Counted from the first letter of the stretch, positions 27,382-36,283 are shown. The stretch: DNA of 64,000 nt from Pelagovum pacificum (GCF_016134045.1 NZ_CP065915.1:2918501-2982500), one strand, 5' to 3'. Numbers and translations are program-made. Notes: generated from the sequence alone by a model not told the origin.

Positions 27382-28034
27382 GAGCCTCCGGTCGGTGGGC
27401 CGTAACGCCGGCGCATCCACCCGCTGAGCAGGGTTTCACCAACCATCACGGCACTGGCGATCGTGGCGTAGACCACGCCGGCGAAGAGTATCAGCGTCAG
27501 CGGGTCCTGCGAGATGGCAAGGCTCTGTCGGGTGACCATCATCACCTCTCCGACCGAGATCGCCGAGGCGAGCGACAGCATCTTCACGTTTCCCGCAAGG
27601 AAGGTCGCCCAAGGCGTCACGGCGATCCGGGCCATCTGAGGCAGAACCACGCGGCGCAGCGCCAGACCGCGCCCCATGCCCAACGCCCGGCTGGCTTCCC
27701 GAAGACGGGGATCGATCGACCGCAGCGAGGCCCGGAAGATCTCCGCATGAAAGGCGATACCGATCAGCACGAAGGCCAGCAACGCCGATCCGATGGATCC
27801 AAGATCGACGCCCAAATAGGGCAGCGCGAGGTAGCAGAACAGAAGGACGACTAGCTCGGGCAGCCCCCGGAACACCCAGGTGTAGACCGACAAGAGACGC
27901 GCGCGTCGGCCCTCGGTCAGGACGGCGAGTGTCAGGCCCAGGGCTGTGGCGATGGCCGTGATGAGTAGGAACATCCAGATCGTTAACCAGATCGCCCCAA
28001 GAAACCGGGGGAATTGCGAGGCCAGGACATCCAT
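27378..28034 (-). CDS. Amino acid ABC permease (system 2, first)
   Basis: A 218-residue HisMQ-type permease. The first helix lies near residues 14-38, and the cytoplasmic loop is LREASRALGMGRGLALRRV. It forms a pore with the 26722-27381 product. Its start codon shares bases with the stop of the ATPase gene, so the three are coupled. Confidence 0.88.
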   Translation of the reverse strand: MDVLASQFPRFLGAIWLTIWMFLLITAIATALGLTLAVLTEGRRARLLSVYTWVFRGLPELVVLLFCYLALPYLGVDLGSIGSALLAFVLIGIAFHAEIFRASLRSIDPRLREASRALGMGRGLALRRVVLPQMARIAVTPWATFLAGNVKMLSLASAISVGEVMMVTRQSLAISQDPLTLILFAGVVYATIASAVMVGETLLSGWMRRRYGPPTGGS

Positions 28035-28807
28035 CAGTCGGACACGCGCTCGACGAATTGGCGAAGCTCGGGGGTTTCGGGATTGGCCAAGACGACCTTG
28101 GGATCACCACTTTCGCAGACAAGGCCCTTGTGCATGAAGATCACCCGGTCGGCGACCTGCCGGACGAAACCCATCTCGTGACTGACGGAAATCGTCGTCA
28201 TGCCTTCCGAGGCAAGCTGGCGCATCACCGACAGGACCTCGCCTTTCAGTTCGGGGTCGAGCGCCGAGGTGACCTCGTCGAAAAGGAGCGCCTCGGGCCG
28301 CATGGCGAGCGCCCGGGCAATCGCGACGCGCTGCTGTTCACCGCCTGACATTTGATGCGGATAGGCCGCCTCACGGTGCGACAGGCGCACCTTCGTCAAT
28401 AGCTCGCGCGCCTCTGTCGTAGCCTCGGCCCGGTCGCGGCCCAAAACCATCACCGGCGCTTCGATGATGTTCTCGAGAGCAGTCATGTGGGGAAACAGGT
28501 TGAAGCTCTGGAAGACCATCGACACTTCGGTCCGGTACTTCAGCAATGCCTTCTCGGGCAACTTGGTGCGGACGCCGTTGCGGTCGACCCAGCCAACCTC
28601 CTTGCCCTTCCAGTAGATCCGACCGCCGTCAGGCACGATCAGCAAGTTGAGACAGCGCAGCAGGGTCGACTTGCCCGACCCCGATGCGCCGATGATGGCC
28701 ACGACCTCGCCCCGGCGGACCGAGAAATCGATGCCCTTCAGGACATCCTGATCTCCCAGCCGCTTGGTGAGGCCGCGGACATCGAGGAGCACCTCAGCTT
28801 CTGACAT
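28034..28807 (-). CDS. Amino acid ABC transporter ATPase (system 2)
   Basis: A 257-residue ATP-binding subunit: Walker [10 protein letters not shown] (39-47), Q-loop in SMVFQSFNLFPH, signature MSGGEQQR, Walker B ALLFDEVTSALD and the switch histidine in VSHEMGF. The valine in FDEVTSALD, where most relatives have proline, is a common variant. It overlaps the upstream AroM-like gene by 14 bases, which places that protein firmly in the transport operon. Confidence 0.92.
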   Translation of the reverse strand: MSEAEVLLDVRGLTKRLGDQDVLKGIDFSVRRGEVVAIIGASGSGKSTLLRCLNLLIVPDGGRIYWKGKEVGWVDRNGVRTKLPEKALLKYRTEVSMVFQSFNLFPHMTALENIIEAPVMVLGRDRAEATTEARELLTKVRLSHREAAYPHQMSGGEQQRVAIARALAMRPEALLFDEVTSALDPELKGEVLSVMRQLASEGMTTISVSHEMGFVRQVADRVIFMHKGLVCESGDPKVVLANPETPELRQFVERVSD

Positions 28808-29573
28808 GGATCCGCTCGGGCCACGCAGGCGTCATGAGCATGCGCGCGTTGAACACGTTCAGCACGTTCGGCGTCACGGTCGGGCAACCAAGCCGCTCCG
28901 AGATATCTGCCAGCAGCGTCTCGGGATCATGCGGCGCGAGGCCGTCGCCGTAGCCCCAGATCAGGGCAAGGTCGAAGGGGCCCTCGGGGGCGAGCTGGTC
29001 AAGCGCCTTGCCATCGGCGATACCGATGCCGAAATGGCTTTCGACCTTGTCCATCCAGGGCTGCGACGTCCAGGTCGCACGGTCCTGGTCAATGTGCCAC
29101 TCGGTTGGCAGGAGCAGGGCCAGCTTCAGCCCACCGCGAACCTCGGCCTGGCGCCGAACCAGGTCAAACATGAGCTGGTAGGGCAGCAACAACGGCACCG
29201 GGCAGCTTAGGGCGCCTTCCGGATACATCTCCGCGCAACACATAAGCACCATATCGACGCCTTCGGCCACGTGGGCATCGATGCAAGCCTGCGCCCGTTC
29301 GAGATACCAGGTCTGGCCCACGAAGATCTCTTCCCAGCCAGCGCCCATGCGTCGGTCATCGGGCGTATCGTTGTGAACGTAGCAGCCGATGCCGAGCCCG
29401 TCCGAGGGGCTGATCTCGTGCTCGGCGATCTGCTCTCGCGTGAGGCCATCGAGACAGGCTTTTTCGGTTACGGTCACCTCGACACCCATCGCGGCTAGCG
29501 CGTTCTCGTGAAAGCTGACGTACTCGTTGCGGGGGCTTTGGCCGGTGGTGATGATGCCGATCTTGAGTGGCAT
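28794..29573 (-). CDS. AroM-like protein 2 (Asp/Glu racemase superfamily fold)
   Basis: A 259-residue paralogue of the 23842-24636 product, with the same opening (IGIITTGQSPRNEYVSFHE) and the same central element, MVLMCCAEMYPEG, which has two adjacent cysteines. LALIWGYGDGLAPHDPETL matches FAFFFGYGVGLAPFDARDE in the first copy. The two proteins are far from identical, so the duplication is old or they were acquired separately. It lies between a binding protein and an ATPase gene, an unusual place for an enzyme, and may act on the imported compound. Function unknown. Confidence 0.65.
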   Translation of the reverse strand: MPLKIGIITTGQSPRNEYVSFHENALAAMGVEVTVTEKACLDGLTREQIAEHEISPSDGLGIGCYVHNDTPDDRRMGAGWEEIFVGQTWYLERAQACIDAHVAEGVDMVLMCCAEMYPEGALSCPVPLLLPYQLMFDLVRRQAEVRGGLKLALLLPTEWHIDQDRATWTSQPWMDKVESHFGIGIADGKALDQLAPEGPFDLALIWGYGDGLAPHDPETLLADISERLGCPTVTPNVLNVFNARMLMTPAWPERIHVRS

Positions 29574-29639
29574 GTCGGTTCCTTCTGACTTGGAGAGTGT
29601 CGGCGAGAGTTGCGTCCCGCCGACAGAGGGGGCTGCCGA

Positions 29640-30449
29640 TCAGCTTGGATCAGGCGGCATCTGGGTGAAGTCGACGGGCTGACCGAAATACTGCTCGATC
29701 AGCGCGTTGAGGGTACCGTCCTCACGGTACTGAGCGAGCAGAGGCTCGATCGCCTCGGCCAGCGCCGGGTCGTTCGGGGAAACGGCGATGGACTGCGTCT
29801 TGGGTGAGCGCACCTCGGGAAGGACGGTAATCTGCTCATCGTTGGCGGCGAGGTAATTCGGCCCGAGGTAGTCCATGCCGATCCAGTCGATGCGACCGTT
29901 CTTCAGGTCGAGCGACAACTCGGTCCAGCCCGGATACTCGGCGACCGTTCCGAGGCAGTCCTCGTCCAGCGACGCGCGGATCAGGTCGATCTCGGCAGAA
30001 CCGCGGACCACGCCGACGGCCAGGCCGCAGATATCGTCCCATCCCTGGATCTCTTCGTTCGAGGTAAGCTTGGTCACGGCGACGCCGTTGATGATGTAGG
30101 GCGACAACATGATCAGGTCGTCGGACGCGAGGCGATCAGCAGTTCGGGTCACGCCCGAAGATACGACATCGAAACGGTCGGCCACGAGGCCGGGCAGCAG
30201 GCCCGACCAGTCGAGTTGCCGGAATTCAACCTCGACCCCGAGGTCCTCGGCGACCTTCTCCATTACCGCTATGTCGAAGCCGTCGAGCTCGCCGTCGCTA
30301 CCGATCATCGTAAAGGGCGGGGCAGAGCCGGTCGTGCCGACTACGATCGTGCCCTCTTCCATCAACTGGTCCTGGAATTGTGCTTGGGCGGGGCCGCTGA
30401 TCAGCGCGCCGATCACCGCTGCAATCGCGAGCTTGGTCTTGTCAGTCAT
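29640..30449 (-). CDS. Polar amino acid ABC transporter binding protein (system 2)
   Basis: A 269-residue family-3 periplasmic binding protein. The signal peptide is residues 1-23, cleaved after AQA. GTIVVGTTGSAPPFTMIG and MEKVAEDLGVEVEFRQLDW are first-lobe ligand-binding motifs shared with system 1. ATG 30449 is chosen because GGAGG lies eight bases upstream and the leader follows directly. It is the first gene of the five-gene minus-strand transport operon. Confidence 0.88.
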   Translation of the reverse strand: MTDKTKLAIAAVIGALISGPAQAQFQDQLMEEGTIVVGTTGSAPPFTMIGSDGELDGFDIAVMEKVAEDLGVEVEFRQLDWSGLLPGLVADRFDVVSSGVTRTADRLASDDLIMLSPYIINGVAVTKLTSNEEIQGWDDICGLAVGVVRGSAEIDLIRASLDEDCLGTVAEYPGWTELSLDLKNGRIDWIGMDYLGPNYLAANDEQITVLPEVRSPKTQSIAVSPNDPALAEAIEPLLAQYREDGTLNALIEQYFGQPVDFTQMPPDPS

Positions 30450-30468
30450 TCGAGCCTCCATGGTTTGT

Positions 30469-30487
30469 GATATATTTGTGAAATATC
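30469..30487. promoter_or_regulatory. GATATAT-type inverted site before transport operon 2
   Basis: On the minus strand the sequence reads GATAT, nine bases, ATATC, which forms an imperfect palindrome 20-38 bases upstream of the binding-protein start. It matches in core the sites before the GntR gene and the other operons of the cluster. Confidence 0.4.
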
Positions 30488-30518
30488 CCAAATAGGAAGG
30501 CAATTATTTCTGCGATTG

Positions 30519-30543
30519 TCGGGGGGAACTTTCGCTCCCCCGA
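30519..30543. terminator. Hairpin after SDR gene, possible terminator
   Basis: TCGGGGG and CCCCCGA form a 7-bp stem around an 11-base loop, 24 bases after the SDR stop codon on the minus strand. No T-run follows on that strand, so termination would be weak or Rho-assisted. Confidence 0.35.
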
Positions 30544-30566
30544 TCAAATTTTCAGCGGTTCGCCTG

Positions 30567-31340
30567 TCAGAGGTTCTTCAGGAGTCCGCCGTCTGCCCGG
30601 ATCATCGATCCGGTGACGTAGGAGGCGCGCGTCGACGCCAGGAAGGCCACCACGGCGGCGAACTCTGCCGGGTCACCGTAGCGCCCGGTGGGAATCGTGG
30701 CGCGCGACGCGGCGGCGACGTCTTCGGCGCTCTTGCCCTGGGCCCTCGCCTTTCCCGCATCCAGTTCGGCGACACGGTCGGTACCGATCCGGCCGGGCAA
30801 GACCATGTTCACGGTAACCCCCAGCCCAGCGACCTCCGATGCCAGCGTCTTGGACCAGCCGGCCATCATGCCGCGCACACCGTTCGAAAGGGCGAGGTTC
30901 GGGATCGGCGACTCGATACCGGAGGACCCGATGGTCACGACCCGGCCGAAACCGCGTTCAGTCATACCGGGGACAAGTGCGTTGGCGATCGTTACGATCG
31001 GCAGGGCCATCGACTCCCAGGCTGCCTGCCAGTCTTCCACCGGTCGGCCGAGGGCCGGTCCCGCCTTCGGCCCACCGCAATTCGCGACAAGCACGTCGAT
31101 TTCCGTGGCTTTCATTCGCTCGCACAAGGCGGCGACGGATTGGGGGGAAGAAAGGTCAAGCTCGACCGGGATGACCCGGCCCTCGGGCAGGTCGGCAGCC
31201 CAGTCCGAGATCGCACCGGTATTGCGCGCAGCGGCATGGACTTGCGCGCCCTCGAGCGCGAGCTCACGGGCGCAGGCCGCCCCGAGGCCCCGGCTGGCCC
31301 CGAGCACGAGTGCAGTCTTGTCAGCGAGTCCCAGATCCAT
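30567..31340 (-). CDS. Atypical SDR oxidoreductase without YxxxK tyrosine
   Basis: A 257-residue short-chain dehydrogenase fold with ALVLGASRGLGAACA (residues 10-24) for NAD(P) and NCGGPKAG after the fourth strand. The catalytic serine position is present (TIGSSGIES), but the expected YxxxK is replaced by LALSNGVR, as in a known subgroup of SDR proteins annotated as FabG-like. The reaction is therefore uncertain. It overlaps the DHDPS-like gene by one base and is the last gene of its operon. Confidence 0.8.
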   Translation of the reverse strand: MDLGLADKTALVLGASRGLGAACARELALEGAQVHAAARNTGAISDWAADLPEGRVIPVELDLSSPQSVAALCERMKATEIDVLVANCGGPKAGPALGRPVEDWQAAWESMALPIVTIANALVPGMTERGFGRVVTIGSSGIESPIPNLALSNGVRGMMAGWSKTLASEVAGLGVTVNMVLPGRIGTDRVAELDAGKARAQGKSAEDVAAASRATIPTGRYGDPAEFAAVVAFLASTRASYVTGSMIRADGGLLKNL

Positions 31341-32266
31341 CAGCCCAGCTCCTTAAGTCGTTTTTCCTGGCGATCGATCAGGCGATCGACCTCGGCGGCG
31401 GATGCCGCGTCCAGCATCGCGCCCGGCTTGCGCAGCGCGGGGCTTGCGATGACGCCGCGACGGGCAAGCACGTGCTTGCGCACTGCCAGCCCGAGACCCG
31501 GCTGGCTTTCGTAGCGGACAAGCGGCAAATAGGCGTCGAAGACGTCCTGCGCCCTATCCATGTCACCTGCCTTGGCGAGGCGCGTGACCTCGACCATCAT
31601 CTTCGGGAAGCCGAAACCGGTCATCGCGCCGTCGGCACCGCGCGCCACCTCCTCGGGCAGGAACAGGCCAGCGTTCCCGCAGAGGATCGACAGCCGCCGC
31701 TGGCCGGCGGCCTCGTCGGCGCGGATTCGGGCGATCTTGGCAAGCCCCGGCCAGTCCTCGTGCTTCAGCATCTTGATCGATGGCATGTCACGGATGATCC
31801 GGGACATGACGTCGTCGCTGATCTTCACGGACGTCGCGAGCGGGAAATCCTGGAGCACGACGGGGGTGTCGTCGCCAAGCGCCTCAATCACCTGGCCATA
31901 GTAGGCGTGGATCTGCGGATCGGTCTTCAGGCTGGACGGCGGCGCGACCATCGCGCCGGCAGCGCCCATGTCCATCACTGCCCGCGACAGGTCGCGGATT
32001 GCCGCGAGGCCGGGCGCCGAGACGCCGACCACGACGGGGCGCCCCTCGGCTCGTGTGATGACGCGGCGCGCGATCTCGACCGCCTCGGGCTGGGTCATCT
32101 TGGGCGCTTCGCCCATCATCCCGAGGATGGCGAGGCCGTCAGCCCCGTCCTCGAAGTAGCTGTCAGTGACCCGATCGAGGCTCTCCCAGTCGATCTCTCC
32201 ATCTGGATGGAATGGCGTCGCCGATATCACGAAGACGCCCGAACTGTTCTCATTGATGAGGCTCAT
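31340..32266 (-). CDS. Dihydrodipicolinate synthase-family lyase/aldolase
   Basis: A 308-residue class I aldolase of the DapA/N-acetylneuraminate lyase family. GVFVISATPFHPDGEIDW is the typical first strand; the Schiff-base lysine is likely in SIKMLKHED. The conserved GxxGE motif region reads ILGMMGEAPKM. Family members cleave or form C-C bonds with pyruvate or act on hydroxyproline-derived keto acids. It is not expected to be the housekeeping lysine enzyme, because it lies in a catabolic operon. The ATG at 32266 overlaps the amidohydrolase stop and has AGGAG upstream. Confidence 0.83.
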   Translation of the reverse strand: MSLINENSSGVFVISATPFHPDGEIDWESLDRVTDSYFEDGADGLAILGMMGEAPKMTQPEAVEIARRVITRAEGRPVVVGVSAPGLAAIRDLSRAVMDMGAAGAMVAPPSSLKTDPQIHAYYGQVIEALGDDTPVVLQDFPLATSVKISDDVMSRIIRDMPSIKMLKHEDWPGLAKIARIRADEAAGQRRLSILCGNAGLFLPEEVARGADGAMTGFGFPKMMVEVTRLAKAGDMDRAQDVFDAYLPLVRYESQPGLGLAVRKHVLARRGVIASPALRKPGAMLDAASAAEVDRLIDRQEKRLKELG

Positions 32267-33642
32267 GCCAGATTTCTCCTTTCGGCGTACCAGCCCCCGG
32301 TCGCGCGCTTCACGACGCGGCCTGCACCGGGAGAGTTGACGATGGTGCTGCCGTCCCAACCCGGCGCGCCCCGCAAATAGGTGGCGACGACGCGAACCGA
32401 GAAGGTCTCCCCGTGGAACGGGCTCCAGTTCAGGCCGTCGTGGGCTTCGGCCTCATCCCATTCGGTCTCTTCCTCGGCGAGCACGGCGAGATCGGCCTCG
32501 AGCCCAACACGGATGGACCCCTTCCGATCGGCGATCCCGAAGAACCGGGCTGGCCGGGCGCAGAGGAAGTCGGCCGTCATGCGTGGCGCGTCGTGGCCCC
32601 GTTTACGCGCCAGGGTGAAGAAAGAAGGCAACAGCGTCTCGAGACCTGGAATCCCGGCACCCGCGTCGAAAATCGACTCGGTGAGCTTGTTGTCGATCGG
32701 CCAGGATGAATGGTCGGACGAGACAAAGGCGACTTTGCCGGTCTCGAGCGCGCGCCAAAGCCCCTCGATGGCACCGGGCCGGATTGGCGGGTTCACCTTC
32801 ATGCGCGCCCCCAACCGCTCGCCATCTGCGGCGGCGTCGAACCAAAGGTAATGAACGCAGATTTCGCCCGTTGCGCGGGCTCCCATTGCCGCGAAACCGT
32901 TGGTTAGCTCGAACCCGTCCGCGAGCGTGATGTGGACGGGGTGGGCATGAGCCCCGACAGCCTGTCCCAGCGCGTAGAATTGCGCGGTTGCCGCAAGCTC
33001 GGCAGCCGGCGGGCGCGACGTCGAATGCGCCTCGATGCCCTCGATACCGGCCTCGCGAGCCCGCGCCATACGGGCATGCACGATCTCCTGATCCTCATTG
33101 TGAAGCCCAAGCGGCAGGTCGCTGGCAGCCAGGGCCTCGAAAAGATCGAGGGTCAGATCTTCGCCGATCCGGGGGAAACGGGTCGGGCTGCTTTCGAAGG
33201 AGGAAATCTTGAAGGCGACGGCGCCGCGCTGGATCAGATCCCTGACGTTGTCGACCCCCGCCTCGCGGGTGACCGTCGCATAGAGCGCCATGTCCGCGTG
33301 CGCATAGGTGCCGACGGCATCAGCTTTCTCATCGAAGCGCTCGATGCGGTCGAGCGGGACGGGATTGTCGTAGGGCATATCAACGAGCGTCGTGACGCCT
33401 CCCGCGATGGCCGAGCGTGTCGTGTCTTCGATGCCTGGCAGACCCTTGTAGCTGGTGGCATGGGTCTGGCCGTCGACGACACCGGGCAGGATCAGCGCCC
33501 GACCGTGGTCGTCGATCTCTGCGGCGGCCGGCGCGCGCCCCTGCCCGATCGCGGCGATACGGCCGTCCAAGATGGCGATCCAGCCGTTCTCGATCGTCGC
33601 GTCCTCGGCGACGACGGTTCCCTTCACGATACGATCAAACAT
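32263..33642 (-). CDS. Cyclic amidohydrolase (dihydropyrimidinase/allantoinase family) with altered metal motif
   Basis: A 459-residue amidohydrolase. The barrel starts after a beta segment (MFDRIVKGTVVAEDA). The bridging lysine is in AFKISSFES, and histidines occur in LGLHNEDQE and HPVHITLAD, with the catalytic aspartate in SSDHSSW. The first metal motif, normally HxH, reads GQTH (VVDGQTHAT), so one zinc ligand is a glutamine. It should hydrolyse a cyclic amide such as a hydantoin or dihydropyrimidine if still active. It overlaps both neighbours: the racemase gene by eight bases and the aldolase gene by four. Confidence 0.82.
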   Translation of the reverse strand: MFDRIVKGTVVAEDATIENGWIAILDGRIAAIGQGRAPAAAEIDDHGRALILPGVVDGQTHATSYKGLPGIEDTTRSAIAGGVTTLVDMPYDNPVPLDRIERFDEKADAVGTYAHADMALYATVTREAGVDNVRDLIQRGAVAFKISSFESSPTRFPRIGEDLTLDLFEALAASDLPLGLHNEDQEIVHARMARAREAGIEGIEAHSTSRPPAAELAATAQFYALGQAVGAHAHPVHITLADGFELTNGFAAMGARATGEICVHYLWFDAAADGERLGARMKVNPPIRPGAIEGLWRALETGKVAFVSSDHSSWPIDNKLTESIFDAGAGIPGLETLLPSFFTLARKRGHDAPRMTADFLCARPARFFGIADRKGSIRVGLEADLAVLAEEETEWDEAEAHDGLNWSPFHGETFSVRVVATYLRGAPGWDGSTIVNSPGAGRVVKRATGGWYAERRNLA

Positions 33643-34303
33643 GGGGTTGCGGCCTCACCCAGCCGATATCGAGTGCAGCCACGGCATCGGCCACCGCGGC
33701 CTGAACGGGATCTATGACGATGCAACCGGTTTCCTCCTGAAGGCGCTCGCGCTGCTCGCCCATGCCGGCGCAGCCGAGCACGAGCACATCGGCGCCGTCC
33801 TCTTCCCGGAGCTGGCGACCGACCGCGGCGATCCGCGACGCTGCCCGGTCTGCATCGTTCGCCTCGGCGACCGACATCTCCACCGCACGATCACCGCCGA
33901 GGCGGGACAGGATGCCCATACGCTCGATCATGGCGCGGTGCCGCGAGATCGAGGACTGACCGAGTGAGATCACTCCGAACCGCTGTCCCAGAACCAGCGT
34001 CCGTCCGTAGGCCGACTCTGCGATGCCGAAGACAGGCTTGCCGGCCACCTCGCGCGCTTCGGTCAGCCCAGGGTCCGAGAAGCAGGCAATGACGCAGGCA
34101 TCGGCCTCGACCGAGCGGACCCAGTCCGCTGCCTTGGGTGCAACCGCGCGGACATCTTCGTCGGTCTCAATACCCTTAGGGGCGGACGTCAGGGTGTGAC
34201 AGTCGATCTGGTGATCGGTCAGAGCGACCTGACGCTCGAGGCAACGCGCCATCGAACGCGTGACCGCCTCGGATGAATTGGGATTGAGAACCGCGATTCT
34301 CAT
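33635..34303 (-). CDS. Aspartate/hydantoin racemase-family protein
   Basis: A 222-residue Asp/Glu/hydantoin racemase-family protein. IAVLNPNSSEAVTRSM is the family start. The catalytic cysteines are expected at ACVIACFSDPGL (first) and VLVLGCAGMGEQ (second), both present. With the cyclic amidohydrolase immediately downstream, hydantoin racemase is the most likely role. The ATG at 34303 follows GGAGGTGC; a longer frame starting at 34330 lacks a better signal. It is the first gene of the four-gene minus-strand operon. Confidence 0.85.
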   Translation of the reverse strand: MRIAVLNPNSSEAVTRSMARCLERQVALTDHQIDCHTLTSAPKGIETDEDVRAVAPKAADWVRSVEADACVIACFSDPGLTEAREVAGKPVFGIAESAYGRTLVLGQRFGVISLGQSSISRHRAMIERMGILSRLGGDRAVEMSVAEANDADRAASRIAAVGRQLREEDGADVLVLGCAGMGEQRERLQEETGCIVIDPVQAAVADAVAALDIGWVRPQPHV

Positions 34304-34642
34304 TGAAGGCACCTCCAGCCCATCGGGCATATCAACTATTGTTCTCGTGATATTTTACACGACAGATCACGTCAACCAATGAGGGCGGCTGCTTGCGTCA
34401 CAATGACGAATGCGCTCGCACGAGCCTATTGATGAGGCACGCAACTGGCAGATACATACCCGGCCTTCTGTAGAACCTGCCGTAGTTACAAGCCATCGAG
34501 GCCGCACAAAAAATTGGCGACCGCCGGTCAATTCGCAAAAACTTCTCGCAACATTGCTGATTGTTCGCCTACAATCTTGGTGATCGACCGTCAGATATAT
34601 CATAAGCCGACTCGAGTCGCATTCAAAGAGGGAGACTTTTCC
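34304..34642. promoter_or_regulatory. Divergent promoter region between racemase and transport operon 3
   Basis: A gene-free 339-base region. Facing right, TACAAT at 34570-34575 is a good -10 box, followed by a GATATATC palindrome at 34594-34601. Facing left, CGTG-N8-CACG around a GATATT core lies at 34346-34361 and ATATC at 34329-34333, close to the racemase start. The sites could serve one repressor for both operons. Confidence 0.5.
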
Positions 34643-35488
34643 ATGACCGTACCGAACCGTGTCACCGCTGTCCTGATGACCGCGTTGCTTGCCGGGCCCG
34701 TGGCCGCGCAAGGCACCGCAGAAGACGGCGTGGTCAACTTCGCAGCCGACTTCGCCGCTGCGCCGAACCAGTTCATTCGCACGGATGGCGAGATGGACGG
34801 CCTGAACGTCGACATGTGCGGCGCCGTCGCAGAGAAGATGGGCGACGAGATCGAATGGACAAACCTCGCCTTCCCCGGCCTCGTGCCCGGCCTGCAGGCC
34901 AACCGGTTCGACGCTATCTGCACTGCGATCTTCATCAATCCCGAGCGGCTTCAGATCATGAACATGATCTCCTACGTTCAGTGGGGCGAAGGCCTGATGG
35001 TGCCCGAGGGTAACCCGGCCGGAATCTCCTGCGAGGCCGAGATCGGCACTCCGGAAAGCTACGAAGCCTGTTTCGACGGGCTGGCCGGAATGACGGTGTC
35101 CGTCGCCGCCGGTGGCACGACCAACACTCACTTGGTCGAGCAGAGCGACCGCATGGAAGAGGCGGGCCTTGATCCGATCGACATCCGCGCGTTCGACAGC
35201 AACTCCGAAACAATTCAAGCCGTGACGGCAGGCCAGGCCGACGCCGGCTATCTGAACGACCCGCAGGCTGCGTACTTCATCTCCAGTTCGGGCGCGCCGT
35301 TCGAAATGGCCTTCACCGGCTTCGCCGCGAACCAGCTGGCGATCGCCACGCTCAAGGACAACACTGAGCTCGCCGATCGCATCCTTGCCGCGCTCGAAGA
35401 GCTTCGAGCCGACGGCAGCTATGACGAGATCGTCGAGACTTGGGGCGTCGCCGCCGTGCCCGAGTTCGTGCTGAACCCCAGCGAATGA
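34643..35488 (+). CDS. Polar amino acid ABC transporter binding protein (system 3)
   Basis: A 281-residue family-3 periplasmic binding protein with a 22-residue signal peptide cleaved after VAA. The mature part has NVDMCGAVAEKMGDEIEW and an unusual pair of extra cysteines (near ISCEAEIGTPESYEACF) that could form a disulphide. It is more divergent from the other two binding proteins than they are from each other. ATG 34643 has GAGGGAG upstream. It starts the third transport operon. Confidence 0.87.
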   Translation: MTVPNRVTAVLMTALLAGPVAAQGTAEDGVVNFAADFAAAPNQFIRTDGEMDGLNVDMCGAVAEKMGDEIEWTNLAFPGLVPGLQANRFDAICTAIFINPERLQIMNMISYVQWGEGLMVPEGNPAGISCEAEIGTPESYEACFDGLAGMTVSVAAGGTTNTHLVEQSDRMEEAGLDPIDIRAFDSNSETIQAVTAGQADAGYLNDPQAAYFISSSGAPFEMAFTGFAANQLAIATLKDNTELADRILAALEELRADGSYDEIVETWGVAAVPEFVLNPSE

Positions 35489-35553
35489 AGCGATGGGCCG
35501 GCCCCGGCCAGATCCGGCGCCGGCCCTGACCTGCAGACGACCCGGGACCATCG

Positions 35554-36261
35554 ATGGACTTCTCGACCGACATATTCCTCGACTACCTCACCCGCCCCGA
35601 GTTCCTCTCGGCAGCGGGCGTGACCCTTGCAGTAGCGGTCGCCGCCCAGCTGATCGGCATTGCAGTGGGGCTGGTGCTCGCACTGTTCGGAATGTCCCGC
35701 TACGCACCGCTGCGCTGGTTCACCCACGGCTACATCTGGCTGATCCGTGGCACGCCACCGCTCGTGCAACTGATGCTGCTCTATTTCGGCCTGCCGCAGC
35801 TTGGCATCCGGTTGACGGTGCTTCAGGCGGGCTTGATCGGCCTCGGGGCCTATGCCGGCGCCTTCATGGCCGAGATCATCCGCTCGGGACTGGCGTCCGT
35901 CTCGTCTGACCAGATGCAGGCGGCGCGCTCCATGGGCTTCTCGCGCCTTCAGTCGATCCGCTACGTCGTGATGCCCCAGGCGCTTCGCGTGATGCTGCCG
36001 CCGTTCGGCAACGAGTTCGCGTCGATGATGCGGACGACGTCGCTACTGTCGGTGATCTCGTTCGAAGAGCTGCTGCGTGTGACCCGGATGGCGATCAACG
36101 AGACCTACCGCGTGATCGAGCTCTACTCCGTCGCGGCGGTCTACTACCTCGCGATGTATTCGCTCTGGCTGTTCGTGCAGGCCTACCTCGAAAAGGCGGC
36201 CCGTCGCGGCGTAACCGCCCGGCCCGCGACCGCCCCCACGGAAATCAAAGGCGCCCAGTAG
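35554..36261 (+). CDS. Amino acid ABC permease (system 3)
   Basis: A 235-residue HisMQ-type permease with about five transmembrane helices and the loop MQAARSMGFSRLQSIRYV. A 65-base gap separates it from the binding-protein gene. Its partner permease is the N-terminal half of the 37387-38916 fusion, so system 3 is complete without a separate ATPase gene. Confidence 0.88.
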   Translation: MDFSTDIFLDYLTRPEFLSAAGVTLAVAVAAQLIGIAVGLVLALFGMSRYAPLRWFTHGYIWLIRGTPPLVQLMLLYFGLPQLGIRLTVLQAGLIGLGAYAGAFMAEIIRSGLASVSSDQMQAARSMGFSRLQSIRYVVMPQALRVMLPPFGNEFASMMRTTSLLSVISFEELLRVTRMAINETYRVIELYSVAAVYYLAMYSLWLFVQAYLEKAARRGVTARPATAPTEIKGAQ

Positions 36262-36283
36262 CGCCGAATTCTCCAGGACAGAC

